64,000 nucleotides of DNA from CAZPQM01 sp964588995 (GTDB taxonomy: Bacteria; Pseudomonadota; Alphaproteobacteria; Rickettsiales; UBA8987): contig CAZPQM010000003.1 in NCBI GenBank assembly GCA_964588995.1, positions 124,001 to 188,000 of the forward strand, read 5' to 3'. This document shows, in pieces, positions 8,173-16,031 of the stretch (positions within the stretch are counted from its first letter, which is position 1; every line of letters begins with the position of its first letter). Under the pieces are notes generated by a model. That model saw only the letters and a list, made by a program, of their open reading frames with translations, ran no database searches and was not told the origin of the DNA. A program made the position numbers and the translations under genes.

Positions 8173-8826
8173 CTAAAACTCATCGCGAATGGTTTTGATA
8201 AGTACGGCGCGGATTTTACTGAACTCAATATCAGGCGACCATTTGGTCAGTATATATTGCGTTTCGAGGTGCTCCAGATGCGGTTCAGCCGTTATGATGT
8301 GATGCTGCTTACCTAAGGAATCCGGCAATCCCGTAGCTAGCGGTTCAATTTCACTAAAAATGAGCTCGCTGCCAATAGGAAATTTATAACGGTTAGCGGC
8401 TTCAACCCGAATAGCAAATAAACGCTTACTCAGTGTCTGGTTGGGGCGGCCCACAATAAGAGGGTAGCTCTCCGACTGTTCTAACCATTCAATCCGTTTT
8501 CCGCGTTGTAACCGCCCTACTACTTTAGTTCGGCAGGTCGAGGCAGCTTTTTTTTGGCTGGCGTTATCCGGCATGAGATCGACAATTTCGCATTGCAGGG
8601 CATCGCTCAGCTTTTGCAACCATTCAATGGTCAGGCGGCGCTTACCCTTTTCCAGCCGGTCGATTTGCTGTTGAGAAGTGCCCACTTCTTCAGCAAGTGC
8701 CTGCATCGTTAAACCACGCAACTTGCGATAATAACGAAGCCTTTCATGGATATGCTTAAAACTGCTATCCGGGCCGATCGGCCTCTGATTCGGGGAGGAT
8801 TCAGCTGATGCTATATTCTGACTCAT
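8173..8826 (-). CDS. XRE-family regulator with a catalytically altered S24-like C-terminal domain
   Basis: A helix-turn-helix occupies about residues 27-85 (LRYYRKLRGLTMQALAEEVG, then SQQQIDRLEKGKRRLTIEWL). Residues 100-217 look like the peptidase S24 fold found in LexA- and CI-like repressors (KRLFAIRVEAANRYKFPIGS). Where active members have a Gly-Asp-Ser-Met nucleophile motif this protein has Ala-Ala-Asn-Arg, so self-cleavage is not expected. It converges with the glycosyltransferase gene upstream. The target genes are unknown, and the S24 relation is my inference. Confidence 0.75.
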   Translation of the reverse strand: MSQNIASAESSPNQRPIGPDSSFKHIHERLRYYRKLRGLTMQALAEEVGTSQQQIDRLEKGKRRLTIEWLQKLSDALQCEIVDLMPDNASQKKAASTCRTKVVGRLQRGKRIEWLEQSESYPLIVGRPNQTLSKRLFAIRVEAANRYKFPIGSELIFSEIEPLATGLPDSLGKQHHIITAEPHLEHLETQYILTKWSPDIEFSKIRAVLIKTIRDEF

Positions 8827-8917
8827 GCAATTCCTCTCATCTGCTATGGTGTATTTAGATTACTCAGAACCATTCGCATTTCAACTGTAAAATGTACCCT
8901 AAACCAAATAAAAATCC

Positions 8918-10426
8918 TTATAGGTTGTATTTATCCCACTTTTGGTCGACAAGCTGTTTTATTTCTGCGGTCATATCGATCGGCTGTCCCCACTCGCGCT
9001 TCGTTTCAGGGGGTATTTTCGCCGTGGCATCTATACCCAGCTTTCCGCCCAAACCGTCTTCGACCGAAGCAAAATCAAGGTAGTCAATCGGGGTATGTTC
9101 CGTGATCATCAGGTCACGTGCGGCATCAACATTGGTGGAAATCGCCCACATGACTTCTTTCCAATCGCGCGCATCGATGTGCTCATCCACCACGATAATA
9201 AATTTGGTGTAGAGAAACTGCCGTAGGAAGCTCCATACGCCCATCATGACGCGGCGCGCATGGCCGGCATAGGTTTTTTTCATGCTGACTACGGCGATAC
9301 GGTAGGAACAGCCTTCCGGCGGTAACCAGAAATCCGTGATTTCAGGAAATTGCTGCTGCAGAAGCGGTATAAAGATTTCATTGAGCGCTTCGCCTAAAAT
9401 AGCGGGCTCATCGGGCGGTTTGCCCGTATAGGTGCTTAAATAGATTGGGTTTTTGCGCATGGTAATTGCGGAAACGGTAAAGACTGGAAACGGCTCTTTC
9501 GCATTGTAATAGCCGGTATGATCGCCGAATGGGCCTTCGTCCTGATAATCATCGAGGCTGACATGGCCCTCAATGACGATTTCCGCATTTGCCGGCACTT
9601 TAAGCGGCACGGTTTTACACGCGACAAGCTCTACTTTTTTTCCGCGCAGCAGTCCGGCAAATTCATATTCAGATAGCGTATCGGGTACAGGAGTCACGGC
9701 GGCAAGTGTCGTGCCCGGGTCTGCCCCTATGACCGCTGCCGCTGGGAGCGGTTCTGATTTCTCCGCTTTCCATTTATGATGATGCTGCGCGCCACCGCGG
9801 TGCTTAAGCCATCGCATCAGCGTTTTATCCTTCCTTATCAACTGCATACGATATATACCGAGATTAAAACTATCGGTTTTATCCTTAGTTTTACCGCGCG
9901 CATTTGGCCCCTCGGTTACCACCAGAGGCCAGGTAATTAAAGGCCCGGCATCGCCCGGCCAACAGGTTTGAATAGGAAGCTGATTTAAATCTATATCTTC
10001 GCCGGTTAGCACAACTTGCTGACATGGTGCCTTAGCAATAGTCTTCGGCTTCATGGTCAGTGCCGTCTTTACCAGCGGCAGCATGGAAACGGCTTCCTTA
10101 AAGCTCCCCGGGGGTTCCGGTTGCCGCAAAAAGGCGAGCACTTCTCCGACTTCGCGTAATGCTTCCGGTTTGCGATTGATCGCGCGGGCGACACGTTCTA
10201 CCGTTCCGAATAAATTGACGAGCACCGGCATGGTTGATGGGTTCTTTTTGCCATCTCCTTTATCCATCACTACGTTTTCAAACAGGATCATCGGCCCCCC
10301 CTGATGCAGTACGCGGCGGTGGATTTCAGTCATTTCCAGATAGGTAGATACGGGCTCTTTTATTCGCACCAGATCACCTTCTTTCTCTAATTGCTTGATA
10401 AAGCTTCGTAAATCGTCAAATATCAT
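8918..10426 (-). CDS. ubiD: UbiD family decarboxylase (3-octaprenyl-4-hydroxybenzoate carboxy-lyase)
   Basis: UbiD removes the carboxyl group of 3-polyprenyl-4-hydroxybenzoate in ubiquinone synthesis, using prenylated FMN made by UbiX. The 502-residue protein starts MIFDDLRSFIKQLEKEGDLV. It contains NLGIYRMQLI, RWLKHRGGAQHH, PAAAVIGADPGTTLAAVTPV, GPFGDHTGYYN, and FIIVVDEHIDARDWKEVMWA with EHTPIDYLDFAS, the standard UbiD blocks. ubiX is not in the window. Confidence 0.96.
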   Translation of the reverse strand: MIFDDLRSFIKQLEKEGDLVRIKEPVSTYLEMTEIHRRVLHQGGPMILFENVVMDKGDGKKNPSTMPVLVNLFGTVERVARAINRKPEALREVGEVLAFLRQPEPPGSFKEAVSMLPLVKTALTMKPKTIAKAPCQQVVLTGEDIDLNQLPIQTCWPGDAGPLITWPLVVTEGPNARGKTKDKTDSFNLGIYRMQLIRKDKTLMRWLKHRGGAQHHHKWKAEKSEPLPAAAVIGADPGTTLAAVTPVPDTLSEYEFAGLLRGKKVELVACKTVPLKVPANAEIVIEGHVSLDDYQDEGPFGDHTGYYNAKEPFPVFTVSAITMRKNPIYLSTYTGKPPDEPAILGEALNEIFIPLLQQQFPEITDFWLPPEGCSYRIAVVSMKKTYAGHARRVMMGVWSFLRQFLYTKFIIVVDEHIDARDWKEVMWAISTNVDAARDLMITEHTPIDYLDFASVEDGLGGKLGIDATAKIPPETKREWGQPIDMTAEIKQLVDQKWDKYNL

Positions 10427-10451
10427 TTATTGTCATTTCGTGGTTTATTAA

Positions 10452-10494
10452 TGTTATAAATTGAGATTCTGTGTTACCATGAACGTGGTTAACA
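10452..10494 (+). promoter_or_regulatory. Putative promoter and operator of the ParDE-type operon
   Basis: TGTTATAAA at 10452-10460 resembles an extended -10 box. Just downstream, 10472-10494 is an imperfect palindrome: TGTTACCATG on the left and CGTGGTTAACA on the right, whose complement is TGTTAACCACG. It lies about 20 bases before the antitoxin ATG, where autoregulating antitoxins usually bind. Confidence 0.5.
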
Positions 10495-10513
10495 ACATAC
10501 AGGAGGAACCATA

Positions 10514-10792
10514 ATGCATATTTCCTTACCTGAACAGCTTGAAAACATGGTTAAAGAGCGCGTAAAAAGCGGCATGTATGGTAGTGCGAGCGAAGTGGTA
10601 CGCGAGGCACTTCGCGAATTTTTCGGCGTATCGCGCCCAGAATCCCCCGTATCACCGGAAGAGGCAGCTGCCATCAAAGACATCGTCTCGCCGCGGCTGG
10701 AAGCGGTGCGTAACGGTACGGCAGAGTTGATTCCATTTGAAGAGGCCATGGAGCAGATTCACGCCGAAGTATTCGATAATGATAAGGTATAG
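10514..10792 (+). CDS. ParD-like (ribbon-helix-helix) antitoxin
   Basis: This 92-residue protein is the likely antitoxin of a type II pair. It starts MHISLPEQLENMVKERVKSG, a CopG/ParD ribbon-helix-helix, with YGSASEVVREALREF at about residues 21-35. The acidic, flexible C-terminus (PEEAAAIKDIVSPRLEAVRN) would wrap the toxin. AGGAGG sits 7-8 bases upstream of the ATG. Its end overlaps the toxin start by 14 bases, a normal arrangement that keeps antitoxin in excess. Confidence 0.88.
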   Translation: MHISLPEQLENMVKERVKSGMYGSASEVVREALREFFGVSRPESPVSPEEAAAIKDIVSPRLEAVRNGTAELIPFEEAMEQIHAEVFDNDKV

Positions 10793-11105
10793 CATAGAAT
10801 ATCACGCAGAAGCGCAGTTTGAAGTAACGTCTGAACTGATGTATTCACGGAAGCAGTGGGGTGATCAACATGCGTTAGCTTACGAACGGGAATTGATTCA
10901 TTCGCTTGAATTATTAAGAACACTTCCTCTCCTTTATCCTACCCAGCCGCAGATTGATGAAGAGGTTCGCATTAAACCGTTCAAAGGTAATCGCATTGTG
11001 TATATGGTAGAGGAGGAAAATACGCGTATCATTATTCTCGCTTTTTTGAGTATCCACCGTGAGCTCAGTCCCGAAGTGATTCGGAAACGGAAGAAAAACG
11101 CATGA
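10779..11105 (+). CDS. ParE/RelE-superfamily toxin
   Basis: It is probably the toxin of the pair; ParE members poison gyrase and RelE members cut mRNA, and sequence alone does not say which. I start at the ATG at 10779 (MIRYSIEYHAEAQFEVTSEL), inside the antitoxin end. The 108-residue product keeps family blocks: HALAYERELIHSLELLRTLP, YPTQPQIDEEVRIKPFKGNR and IVYMVEEENTRIIILAFLSI. Its last bases overlap panE by four (ATGA), so the chromosomal gene panE may be translated from the toxin-antitoxin transcript. Confidence 0.85.
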   Translation: MIRYSIEYHAEAQFEVTSELMYSRKQWGDQHALAYERELIHSLELLRTLPLLYPTQPQIDEEVRIKPFKGNRIVYMVEEENTRIIILAFLSIHRELSPEVIRKRKKNA

Positions 11106-12067
11106 AAATCTTGATATACGGCGCCGGTGCGGCAGGCTGTACGCTGGCTGTGCCTCTGATCAAGCAGGGAGAGGATGTAACACTCATCGCACGTGGTGCC
11201 CATCTGCAGGCAATGCAACGGAGTGGATTGCGCTATACGCACGACACGGGTGAGGAAATCATCCCGGTTAGCGCATATGCGCAGGAGGAGGCGGACACAA
11301 GGTTTGACGTGATTTTTATCACTGCAAAGGCCTATAGCCTGCCGGAGATTGCTCCGCATATTCCGCGACTCAGCCATGCGTCCACCGTAATCGTCCCGTG
11401 CTGCAATGGTGTTCCGTGGTGGTTTCTAAAGGATTTACAGCGCTTTGAAGGCAATGATGCGATCGATTGTTTAGATAAAGATCGTGCATTATCGCAACAT
11501 TTGCCGACTGCATCGCTTTTAGGCGCGCTGTTCTATATGGGTGCGACCTATGAAGGACCGGGGCATGTCAGCCATTATAACCGCTATCCGAAGATAGTGA
11601 TCGGTGAGATTGACGGTAGCATGAGTAACCGGCTTGAGCGTGTAGGAGCACGGCTGGAGCAGGCGGGCTTTCGTTCACCTTTGACACGTCAGATACGCAG
11701 CGATATCCTCATCAAACTGGCATGGAACATTGCCTTCAACCCGCTCAGCGTGATAACGGGCATGGATTCCGGTCAGATGGTAGAGGATGAAGCGATTTGC
11801 GTACGCGCACGAGCGGTGATGCGTGAGCTAAAAGGTTTCTCGGATGCGATTAATATCCCGTTTGAGTTTGATATTGAACAGCATATCGCGCTTTCGCACA
11901 AAGCCAAAAGGCATAAACCTTCCATGTTGCAGGATTATGAGGCCGGTAAACCGTTGGAAATCGATGCGATTTTGACTTCCGTGCTCGAAATTGCAGGTAA
12001 AATAAACCTCGAATTACCGGAAATACAGCGGCAAAAAAACGACTTGCTAGTGGCTTTGAAGCGCTAA
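11102..12067 (+). CDS. panE: 2-dehydropantoate 2-reductase (ketopantoate reductase)
   Basis: PanE reduces ketopantoate to pantoate with NADPH in coenzyme A synthesis. The 321-residue protein begins MKILIYGAGAAGCTLAVPLI, a Rossmann nucleotide site, and has the family block DILIKLAWNIAFNPLSVITG with the catalytic Lys and Asn. The C-terminal part includes KPSMLQDYEAGKPLEIDAIL, a strong ApbA/PanE signature. The start overlaps the toxin stop as ATGA. Family members include reductases of other substrates, so pantoate is likely but not proven. Confidence 0.88.
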   Translation: MKILIYGAGAAGCTLAVPLIKQGEDVTLIARGAHLQAMQRSGLRYTHDTGEEIIPVSAYAQEEADTRFDVIFITAKAYSLPEIAPHIPRLSHASTVIVPCCNGVPWWFLKDLQRFEGNDAIDCLDKDRALSQHLPTASLLGALFYMGATYEGPGHVSHYNRYPKIVIGEIDGSMSNRLERVGARLEQAGFRSPLTRQIRSDILIKLAWNIAFNPLSVITGMDSGQMVEDEAICVRARAVMRELKGFSDAINIPFEFDIEQHIALSHKAKRHKPSMLQDYEAGKPLEIDAILTSVLEIAGKINLELPEIQRQKNDLLVALKR

Positions 12068-12133
12068 GCTATTAAAATCGCATCGTAAATTATCTGCCCA
12101 TCTCCACTTTATTATGGCAAAATCAATCCGATA

Positions 12134-12142
12134 TGTTATAAT
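12134..12142 (+). promoter_or_regulatory. Putative extended -10 promoter element
   Basis: TGTTATAAT matches the extended -10 consensus (TG-N-TATAAT) and lies 31 bases before the ATG of the next gene. No convincing -35 box is seen, as expected for extended -10 promoters. Confidence 0.5.
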
Positions 12143-12173
12143 GATGTGAGGGAAGACAATCTGGAGGTTCATC

Positions 12174-12590
12174 ATGGTTGATGGTGTACAAAGCGCATCC
12201 GCGCAAATTTCGCAAGTGTCACGGCTGCGTGCTGCAGCAGGTGATGGTACACTGACTGCAGAAACATTAGAGGCTATTCAAAACGGTGCCATACCGCCAA
12301 CGGTATCAGAAAGTACCGAGCTGAACAATGCGGCTTCTGAAGTGGCGGAAACGCCGCAAACGCCGTTACGCGATGCGGTTCAGCAGGCGCGTACGGAGCC
12401 GTTTGACATCGTAGAGCTTTCGCCCGAAGCGGTGAGTGCGGTCGAGAATGCACCGGAAGCTGTGCCGCTAGAAACAACAGTTGAAGAGGCGGAAGAGCAG
12501 GGGCTGGAAACCTCGCAAACCGTAACGCAGCAGAATAATCAGGATACGGCGACCGTTGCGCTTGGCAATGCAGTGGATATTGAAACCTAG
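12174..12590 (+). CDS. Hypothetical acidic, Ala/Glu/Thr-rich protein
   Basis: This 138-residue protein is not recognised. It begins MVDGVQSASAQISQVSRLRA and becomes a low-complexity acidic chain rich in Ala, Glu, Thr and Gln, without a signal peptide, membrane segment or cysteine. FDIVELSPEAVSAV resembles the short hydrophobic motif of several small alphaproteobacterial flagellar regulators, but that is weak evidence. It is expressed alone from the extended -10 element upstream, with CTGGAGG as ribosome site. It is probably largely disordered. Confidence 0.6.
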   Translation: MVDGVQSASAQISQVSRLRAAAGDGTLTAETLEAIQNGAIPPTVSESTELNNAASEVAETPQTPLRDAVQQARTEPFDIVELSPEAVSAVENAPEAVPLETTVEEAEEQGLETSQTVTQQNNQDTATVALGNAVDIET

Positions 12591-12657
12591 ACACTGTTAG
12601 CTAATTCATTTTCCAATTTCCCTTGAAGCCACGGCGTAAAATGCCTATATCCTTATT

Positions 12658-12885
12658 ATGCCTATTTCCGAATCCGATCTCCGTGCCGTGCTTGAGCAAT
12701 CCTTTCCTGAAGCAGACATTACAATTCAGGATCTTGCGGGTGACAACGATCACTGGGCGGCAACCATTGCCAGTAACAATTTTGAAGGCAAAAGTCGCAT
12801 TGAGCAGCATCGTATGGTGCAGGAGGCGGTAAAAGGCCACGATATTCACGCATTACAAATCATAACGAAGGTCAAAACAGCATGA
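12658..12885 (+). CDS. BolA family protein
   Basis: BolA proteins bind a [2Fe-2S] cluster with CGFS glutaredoxins and take part in iron regulation or cluster delivery. The 75-residue product has the short BolA fold of the IbaG/YrbA type: PISESDLRAVLEQSFPEADI, HWAATIASNNFEGKSRIEQH (with the ligand-type His near position 32) and RMVQEAVKGHDIHALQI. Its stop overlaps the ATG of the adjacent grxD as ATGA, matching the known functional partnership. Confidence 0.93.
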   Translation: MPISESDLRAVLEQSFPEADITIQDLAGDNDHWAATIASNNFEGKSRIEQHRMVQEAVKGHDIHALQIITKVKTA

Positions 12886-13214
12886 GTGAGAAGCCGATTT
12901 TTCAACAGATCGAATCCGATATTCAGGGCAACGACGTGGTGCTATACATGAAAGGCACGAAAGACTTTCCCATGTGCGGATTTTCCAGTGTAGTCGTGCA
13001 AATTTTGCAACGTGAGAATGTTGAATTTCTCGACAGGAACGTGCTGGATGATAATGATCTGCGTGAAGGCATTAAGGAATTTACCAACTGGCCAACCATT
13101 CCACAGCTTTATGTCAAAGGCGAGTTTATCGGTGGCGCGGATATTGTTCGTGAAATGTTTGAATCCGGTGAGTTGAATAGTTTGCTGACCGATAAAGGCG
13201 TCAAAGCGGCCTGA
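12882..13214 (+). CDS. grxD: Monothiol CGFS glutaredoxin
   Basis: Monothiol glutaredoxins carry [2Fe-2S] clusters between scaffold and target proteins. The 110-residue protein contains VVLYMKGTKDFPMCGFSSVV with the active CGFS at residues 32-35, NWPTIPQLYVKGEFIGGADI for glutathione binding, and a C-terminal EMFESGELNSLL. It is translationally coupled to bolA upstream and overlaps the next gene by one base (TGATG). Confidence 0.96.
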   Translation: MSEKPIFQQIESDIQGNDVVLYMKGTKDFPMCGFSSVVVQILQRENVEFLDRNVLDDNDLREGIKEFTNWPTIPQLYVKGEFIGGADIVREMFESGELNSLLTDKGVKAA

Positions 13215-13660
13215 TGCCGGGTCTGGGCCGTGTTTTCCTGTGCTGTCTGTTGCTGATGCCGTTAAAAGCCTGTGCTGATAGCAGCCTGGATGGCTGGCTG
13301 GAGCAGTTTTTATGGACGCATAGACCAGTCGTGCTCTTTACCCCTTCTGCAAATAACCCGACCTATCAATCGCAACTGCAAGTATTGAACGCCCACCGTG
13401 AGGGCGTGCGTGAACGCGATGTGGTGCTCATCGAAGTGATCGGGCAGGATTTCGTCAAACTCAACGGTGAAGCGCAGCTGGATCTGACCTCGAACCGCTT
13501 TCGGCGGCATTTTGCGGTAGGAGCGGAGTTTACTTTCCTGCTCATTGGGAAGGACGGCACCGAAAAGTTGCGTGAAAATAGCCTTGTTTCGGTAGATACC
13601 CTGTTCAGCACCATTGATGCGATGCCGATGCGCCAGCGGGAAATGCAGCGCGGTGAGTAA
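13214..13660 (+). CDS. DUF4174-type secreted protein
   Basis: This 148-residue protein has an N-terminal hydrophobic signal (VFLCCLLLMPLKACADSS, likely cleaved after ACA or ADS). It is followed by a small thioredoxin-like domain of the DUF4174 type: HRPVVLFTPSANNPTYQSQL and ERDVVLIEVIGQDFV, then FTFLLIGKDGTEKLR. No catalytic Cys pair is present, and the function of the family is unknown. It sits between grxD and nadD with overlaps on both sides (one base and eight bases), so all four genes bolA-grxD-this-nadD are likely one transcript. Confidence 0.78.
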   Translation: MPGLGRVFLCCLLLMPLKACADSSLDGWLEQFLWTHRPVVLFTPSANNPTYQSQLQVLNAHREGVRERDVVLIEVIGQDFVKLNGEAQLDLTSNRFRRHFAVGAEFTFLLIGKDGTEKLRENSLVSVDTLFSTIDAMPMRQREMQRGE

Positions 13661-14207
13661 GCGGATCGGCCTGTTGGGGGGTAGTTTCAATCCGCCCCAT
13701 ATGGGACATGTTGCGCTCAGTATAGAAGCGCAGAAGCGGCTTGAGTTGGAGGAAGTCTGGTGGCTGTTTACGCCCGGTAATCCCCTCAAGGATACGCGTG
13801 ATCTGCCCGATATCGAAGAACGCATCCGGCTGGCTAAGCCGCTTACCGCACAACATGAGTTCATTCACCTTAGCGCGATTGAGACAGAGCTCGGCACGAC
13901 TTATACAATTGATACGCTGAAAGCCCTGCGGGATCGTTACCCGGAGCCGCATTTCATATGGTTGATGGGAGCGGATAACCTCGCGCAGTTTCACCAGTGG
14001 AAGGGTTGGCAGGACATCACAGAAATTATGCCCTTCGCCGTGTTCGCGCGGGAGCCTTACAGCGAGGAAGCATTGACGTCCAAGGCGGCGAACATGCTGG
14101 CGGATCAACGCTCCACACCGGAAGAAATTGCACACGGCGGACAAGGCTGGTGTTTTGTTGCCATGCCGCCGGTGGATATCTCTTCCTCCGAGCTGCGGGA
14201 TGGCTGA
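13653..14207 (+). CDS. nadD: Nicotinate-nucleotide adenylyltransferase (short C-terminus)
   Basis: NadD adenylates nicotinate mononucleotide in NAD synthesis. From a GTG at 13653 the protein is 184 residues and opens VSKRIGLLGGSFNPPHMGHV with the GSFNPPHxGH nucleotidyltransferase motif. LMGADNLAQFHQWKGW and VDISSSELR follow. The E. coli enzyme continues about 25-30 residues past the ISSxxxR motif; this one stops two residues later. Some alphaproteobacterial NadD are similarly short, so it may be functional. Two bases after its stop begins the end of a converging toxin pseudogene, so loss of a tail by insertion is possible. The usual partner rsfS is absent here. Confidence 0.88.
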   Translation: MSKRIGLLGGSFNPPHMGHVALSIEAQKRLELEEVWWLFTPGNPLKDTRDLPDIEERIRLAKPLTAQHEFIHLSAIETELGTTYTIDTLKALRDRYPEPHFIWLMGADNLAQFHQWKGWQDITEIMPFAVFAREPYSEEALTSKAANMLADQRSTPEEIAHGGQGWCFVAMPPVDISSSELRDG

Positions 14208-14209
14208 AG

Positions 14210-14494
14210 CTAACTGATATCTCCGCTATCCTGCTGCTTCAAAACAGCCATGATTTCAATACCGTCAGCTACTTAACGGAAATAGATTGACTCCCTGCCG
14301 CAAACGCTACGCCGGTAGCCTGGCCTTATATTATCGACGCGGGGATAACGGCGCGGCGCCGCTGCAATGCTGTCAAAGTGCTCAATTAGCTTGAAATAAT
14401 AGCGATCTGCCTGGGTCTGGCCAAATTGTTCCAACCCCCACCTATAGAGGTTGCTTAGTTGCTGGTCGGCCATTTCAGATAGAATATAGCTCAT
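14210..14494 (-). pseudogene. ParE-like toxin interrupted by an in-frame stop
   Basis: The minus frame starts at ATG 14494 (MSYILSEMADQQLSNLYRWG) and shows a ParE toxin with RYYFKLIEHFDSIAAAPRRY and PGYRRSVCGRESIYFR. A TAA at 14273-14275 then ends the 73-residue product. The same frame continues past the stop with VADGIEIMAVLKQQDSGDIS and ends at TAG 14210, which is exactly the missing last strand and tail of a ParE protein (94 codons plus the inner stop). One base change, such as TTA to TAA, would explain it. The toxin is probably inactive; the antitoxin upstream is intact. Confidence 0.82.
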
Positions 14495-14739
14495 AGCGGG
14501 TTTTGCATACTTGCAAGTATATCCTTACGAATTTGTTCGGGTGTTCTTTTACTCACACCACTCTGCTCTGCCTGCTCCAGAATATTGCGGATGCGGAGAA
14601 TTTCCTGCTCCTCGCGTTGCCTCGCATGGCGGATCAGCTCGTTAATAATTTCGCTTTTGCTGCGATATTCTTTGCTGTCCAGTTGTGCCTTGAGCCAGTC
14701 ATCATTCGGTTCGGTGAGTGAAATACTTTGACGGGTCAT
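14491..14739 (-). CDS. ParD-like antitoxin (partner toxin broken)
   Basis: The 82-residue product starts at ATG 14739 (MTRQSISLTEPNDDWLKAQL), preceded by AGGAGG in the message sense. Residues 1-35 form a ribbon-helix-helix; KEYRSKSEIINELIRHARQR is the conserved helix part. The C-terminal EQAEQSGVSKRTPEQIRKDI is the toxin-binding tail typical of ParD. It overlaps the toxin start as ATGA. With a truncated toxin it may persist as an orphan DNA-binding repressor. Confidence 0.87.
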   Translation of the reverse strand: MTRQSISLTEPNDDWLKAQLDSKEYRSKSEIINELIRHARQREEQEILRIRNILEQAEQSGVSKRTPEQIRKDILASMQNPL

Positions 14740-14752
14740 AATAGCCTCCTTA

Positions 14753-14770
14753 TGGTGCAATTATACACCA
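14753..14770 (-). promoter_or_regulatory. Putative parD-type operator over the -10 box
   Basis: TGGTGCAATTATACACCA is a palindrome with five-base arms (TGGTG/CACCA). Its centre contains TATAAT when read on the minus strand (14760-14765). A repressor bound here would block the antitoxin promoter, as expected for autoregulation. Confidence 0.55.
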
Positions 14771-14860
14771 AAAATGCATCATTTTGCCAGCCGATTTTTG
14801 CATTACGTTCTTGCGTCTGCAGGTAAGTCGCGCCATGATACAAGAAAAATGGAGTGTGCC

Positions 14861-15535
14861 ATGACCAAAGTAGCAGTGGTTTTATCAGGATGTGGATATT
14901 TAGACGGAGCGGAAGTGCGGGAAGCCGTGCTCGCGCTGCTGGCGCTGGATAAAGCGGGCGCCGAGGTGAGCATATTTGCGCCTGATATTGATCAACACCA
15001 TGTCGTGAATCATCTGACCGGTGAAGAAACCAAAGAAACGCGGAACGTGTTGGTAGAGTCGGCACGGATTGCGCGCGGAGACGTTAAGCCCTTATCGGAA
15101 GCCAAGGAAGAGGCGTTTGATGCGCTTGTGCTGCCAGGTGGCTTTGGCGTAGCGAAGAATTTATCGGATATTGCCTTTAAGGGACCGGAAGGCGAGGTTA
15201 TGCCCGAATTTGCGCAGCTGATTCAGGCTTTTTACCGTGCCGGAAAGCCGATTGGGGCGATTTGTATTGCTCCGGCAGCGCTGGTTAAAGCCCTTGCAGG
15301 TGAAACTAAAGCGCATGTGACAATCGGGGAAGATGCAGACGGCCTGATCGCCGGCCTTGGTGGTGAACATCAGGATTGTGCGACGCGCGGCATGGTGATT
15401 GATGATACCAACCATCTGGTATCCTGCTCGGCCTATATGCGCGATGATGCGCCGCTCGCGGATGTGGCATCCGGGATTTTTAACGTGGTAGAAGCAGTGC
15501 TGAACCAAGCTGAAGCACAGAAAAAAGCGGCGTAA
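14861..15535 (+). CDS. elbB: ElbB-type DJ-1/PfpI family glyoxalase
   Basis: ElbB is a class I glutamine-amidotransferase-like protein of the DJ-1 superfamily, linked genetically to isoprenoid synthesis and shown to have low glyoxalase activity in E. coli. The 224-residue protein starts MTKVAVVLSGCGYLDGAEVR after GGAG. It carries VVNHLTGEETKETRNVLVES, ALVLPGGFGVAKNLSD and GKPIGAICIAPAALVKAL with the nucleophilic Cys in the elbow. The longer frame from 14774 has no family similarity in its first 29 codons, so I reject that start. Confidence 0.94.
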   Translation: MTKVAVVLSGCGYLDGAEVREAVLALLALDKAGAEVSIFAPDIDQHHVVNHLTGEETKETRNVLVESARIARGDVKPLSEAKEEAFDALVLPGGFGVAKNLSDIAFKGPEGEVMPEFAQLIQAFYRAGKPIGAICIAPAALVKALAGETKAHVTIGEDADGLIAGLGGEHQDCATRGMVIDDTNHLVSCSAYMRDDAPLADVASGIFNVVEAVLNQAEAQKKAA

Positions 15536-15955
15536 CTATTCCGTCAATTCAGCGCGTTTTTCGTCAGCTTCGTGGTCTTCCTGAGCCTGTACGGTCATGG
15601 TGGCGATTGGGCGCGCTTCAAGGCGCTTGATACCAATTGGCTCGCCGGTGACTTCGCAATAGCCGAATTCACCCTCGTCAATACGGCGGATCGCGGCATC
15701 GATCTTATTGATCAGCTTGCGGTAACGGTCGCGTGTGCGAAGCTCGAGACTCGTATCGGTTTCCACGGTAGCGCGGTCAGCAATATCGGCTTCCTGAAAA
15801 TTCTCTTCCTTGAGGTGAGAGAGCGTCGAATTGGATTCCTGTAATAACTCCTCTTTCCAGTCTTCCAGTTTTTTGCGGAAATAGGCGAGCTGTTTCTCAT
15901 TCATGTATTTTTCTTTTTCGCTCGGCTTGTACTTAGGATCGAGTTTTGCTGTCAT
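15536..15955 (-). CDS. dksA: RNA polymerase-binding transcription factor DksA
   Basis: DksA enters the RNA polymerase secondary channel and acts with ppGpp on rRNA and amino-acid promoters. The 139-residue product has the coiled coil with the Asp-Ala-type tip (about residues 20-95, QEADIADRATVETDTSLELR), then GEFGYCEVTGEPIGIKRLEA and RPIATMTVQAQEDHE. Only one Cys remains of the four-Cys zinc finger, which is usual for the alphaproteobacterial form. The gene abuts elbB tail to tail and lies upstream of fliX on the same strand. Confidence 0.95.
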   Translation of the reverse strand: MTAKLDPKYKPSEKEKYMNEKQLAYFRKKLEDWKEELLQESNSTLSHLKEENFQEADIADRATVETDTSLELRTRDRYRKLINKIDAAIRRIDEGEFGYCEVTGEPIGIKRLEARPIATMTVQAQEDHEADEKRAELTE

Positions 15956-16031
15956 CGCACGATGCTCCTTTGTTCAGAACGTTTAAGCGGGCAAGGTTAT
16001 GTCGAATTTGTGTATAAAAAGCAAGTCTTAT

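Noticed and set aside
14208..14290. Frameshifted continuation of nadD
   Set aside because: The neighbouring frame after the nadD stop (LKLTDISAILLLQNSHDF) does not resemble any NadD tail, while the minus strand there fits a ParE C-terminus.
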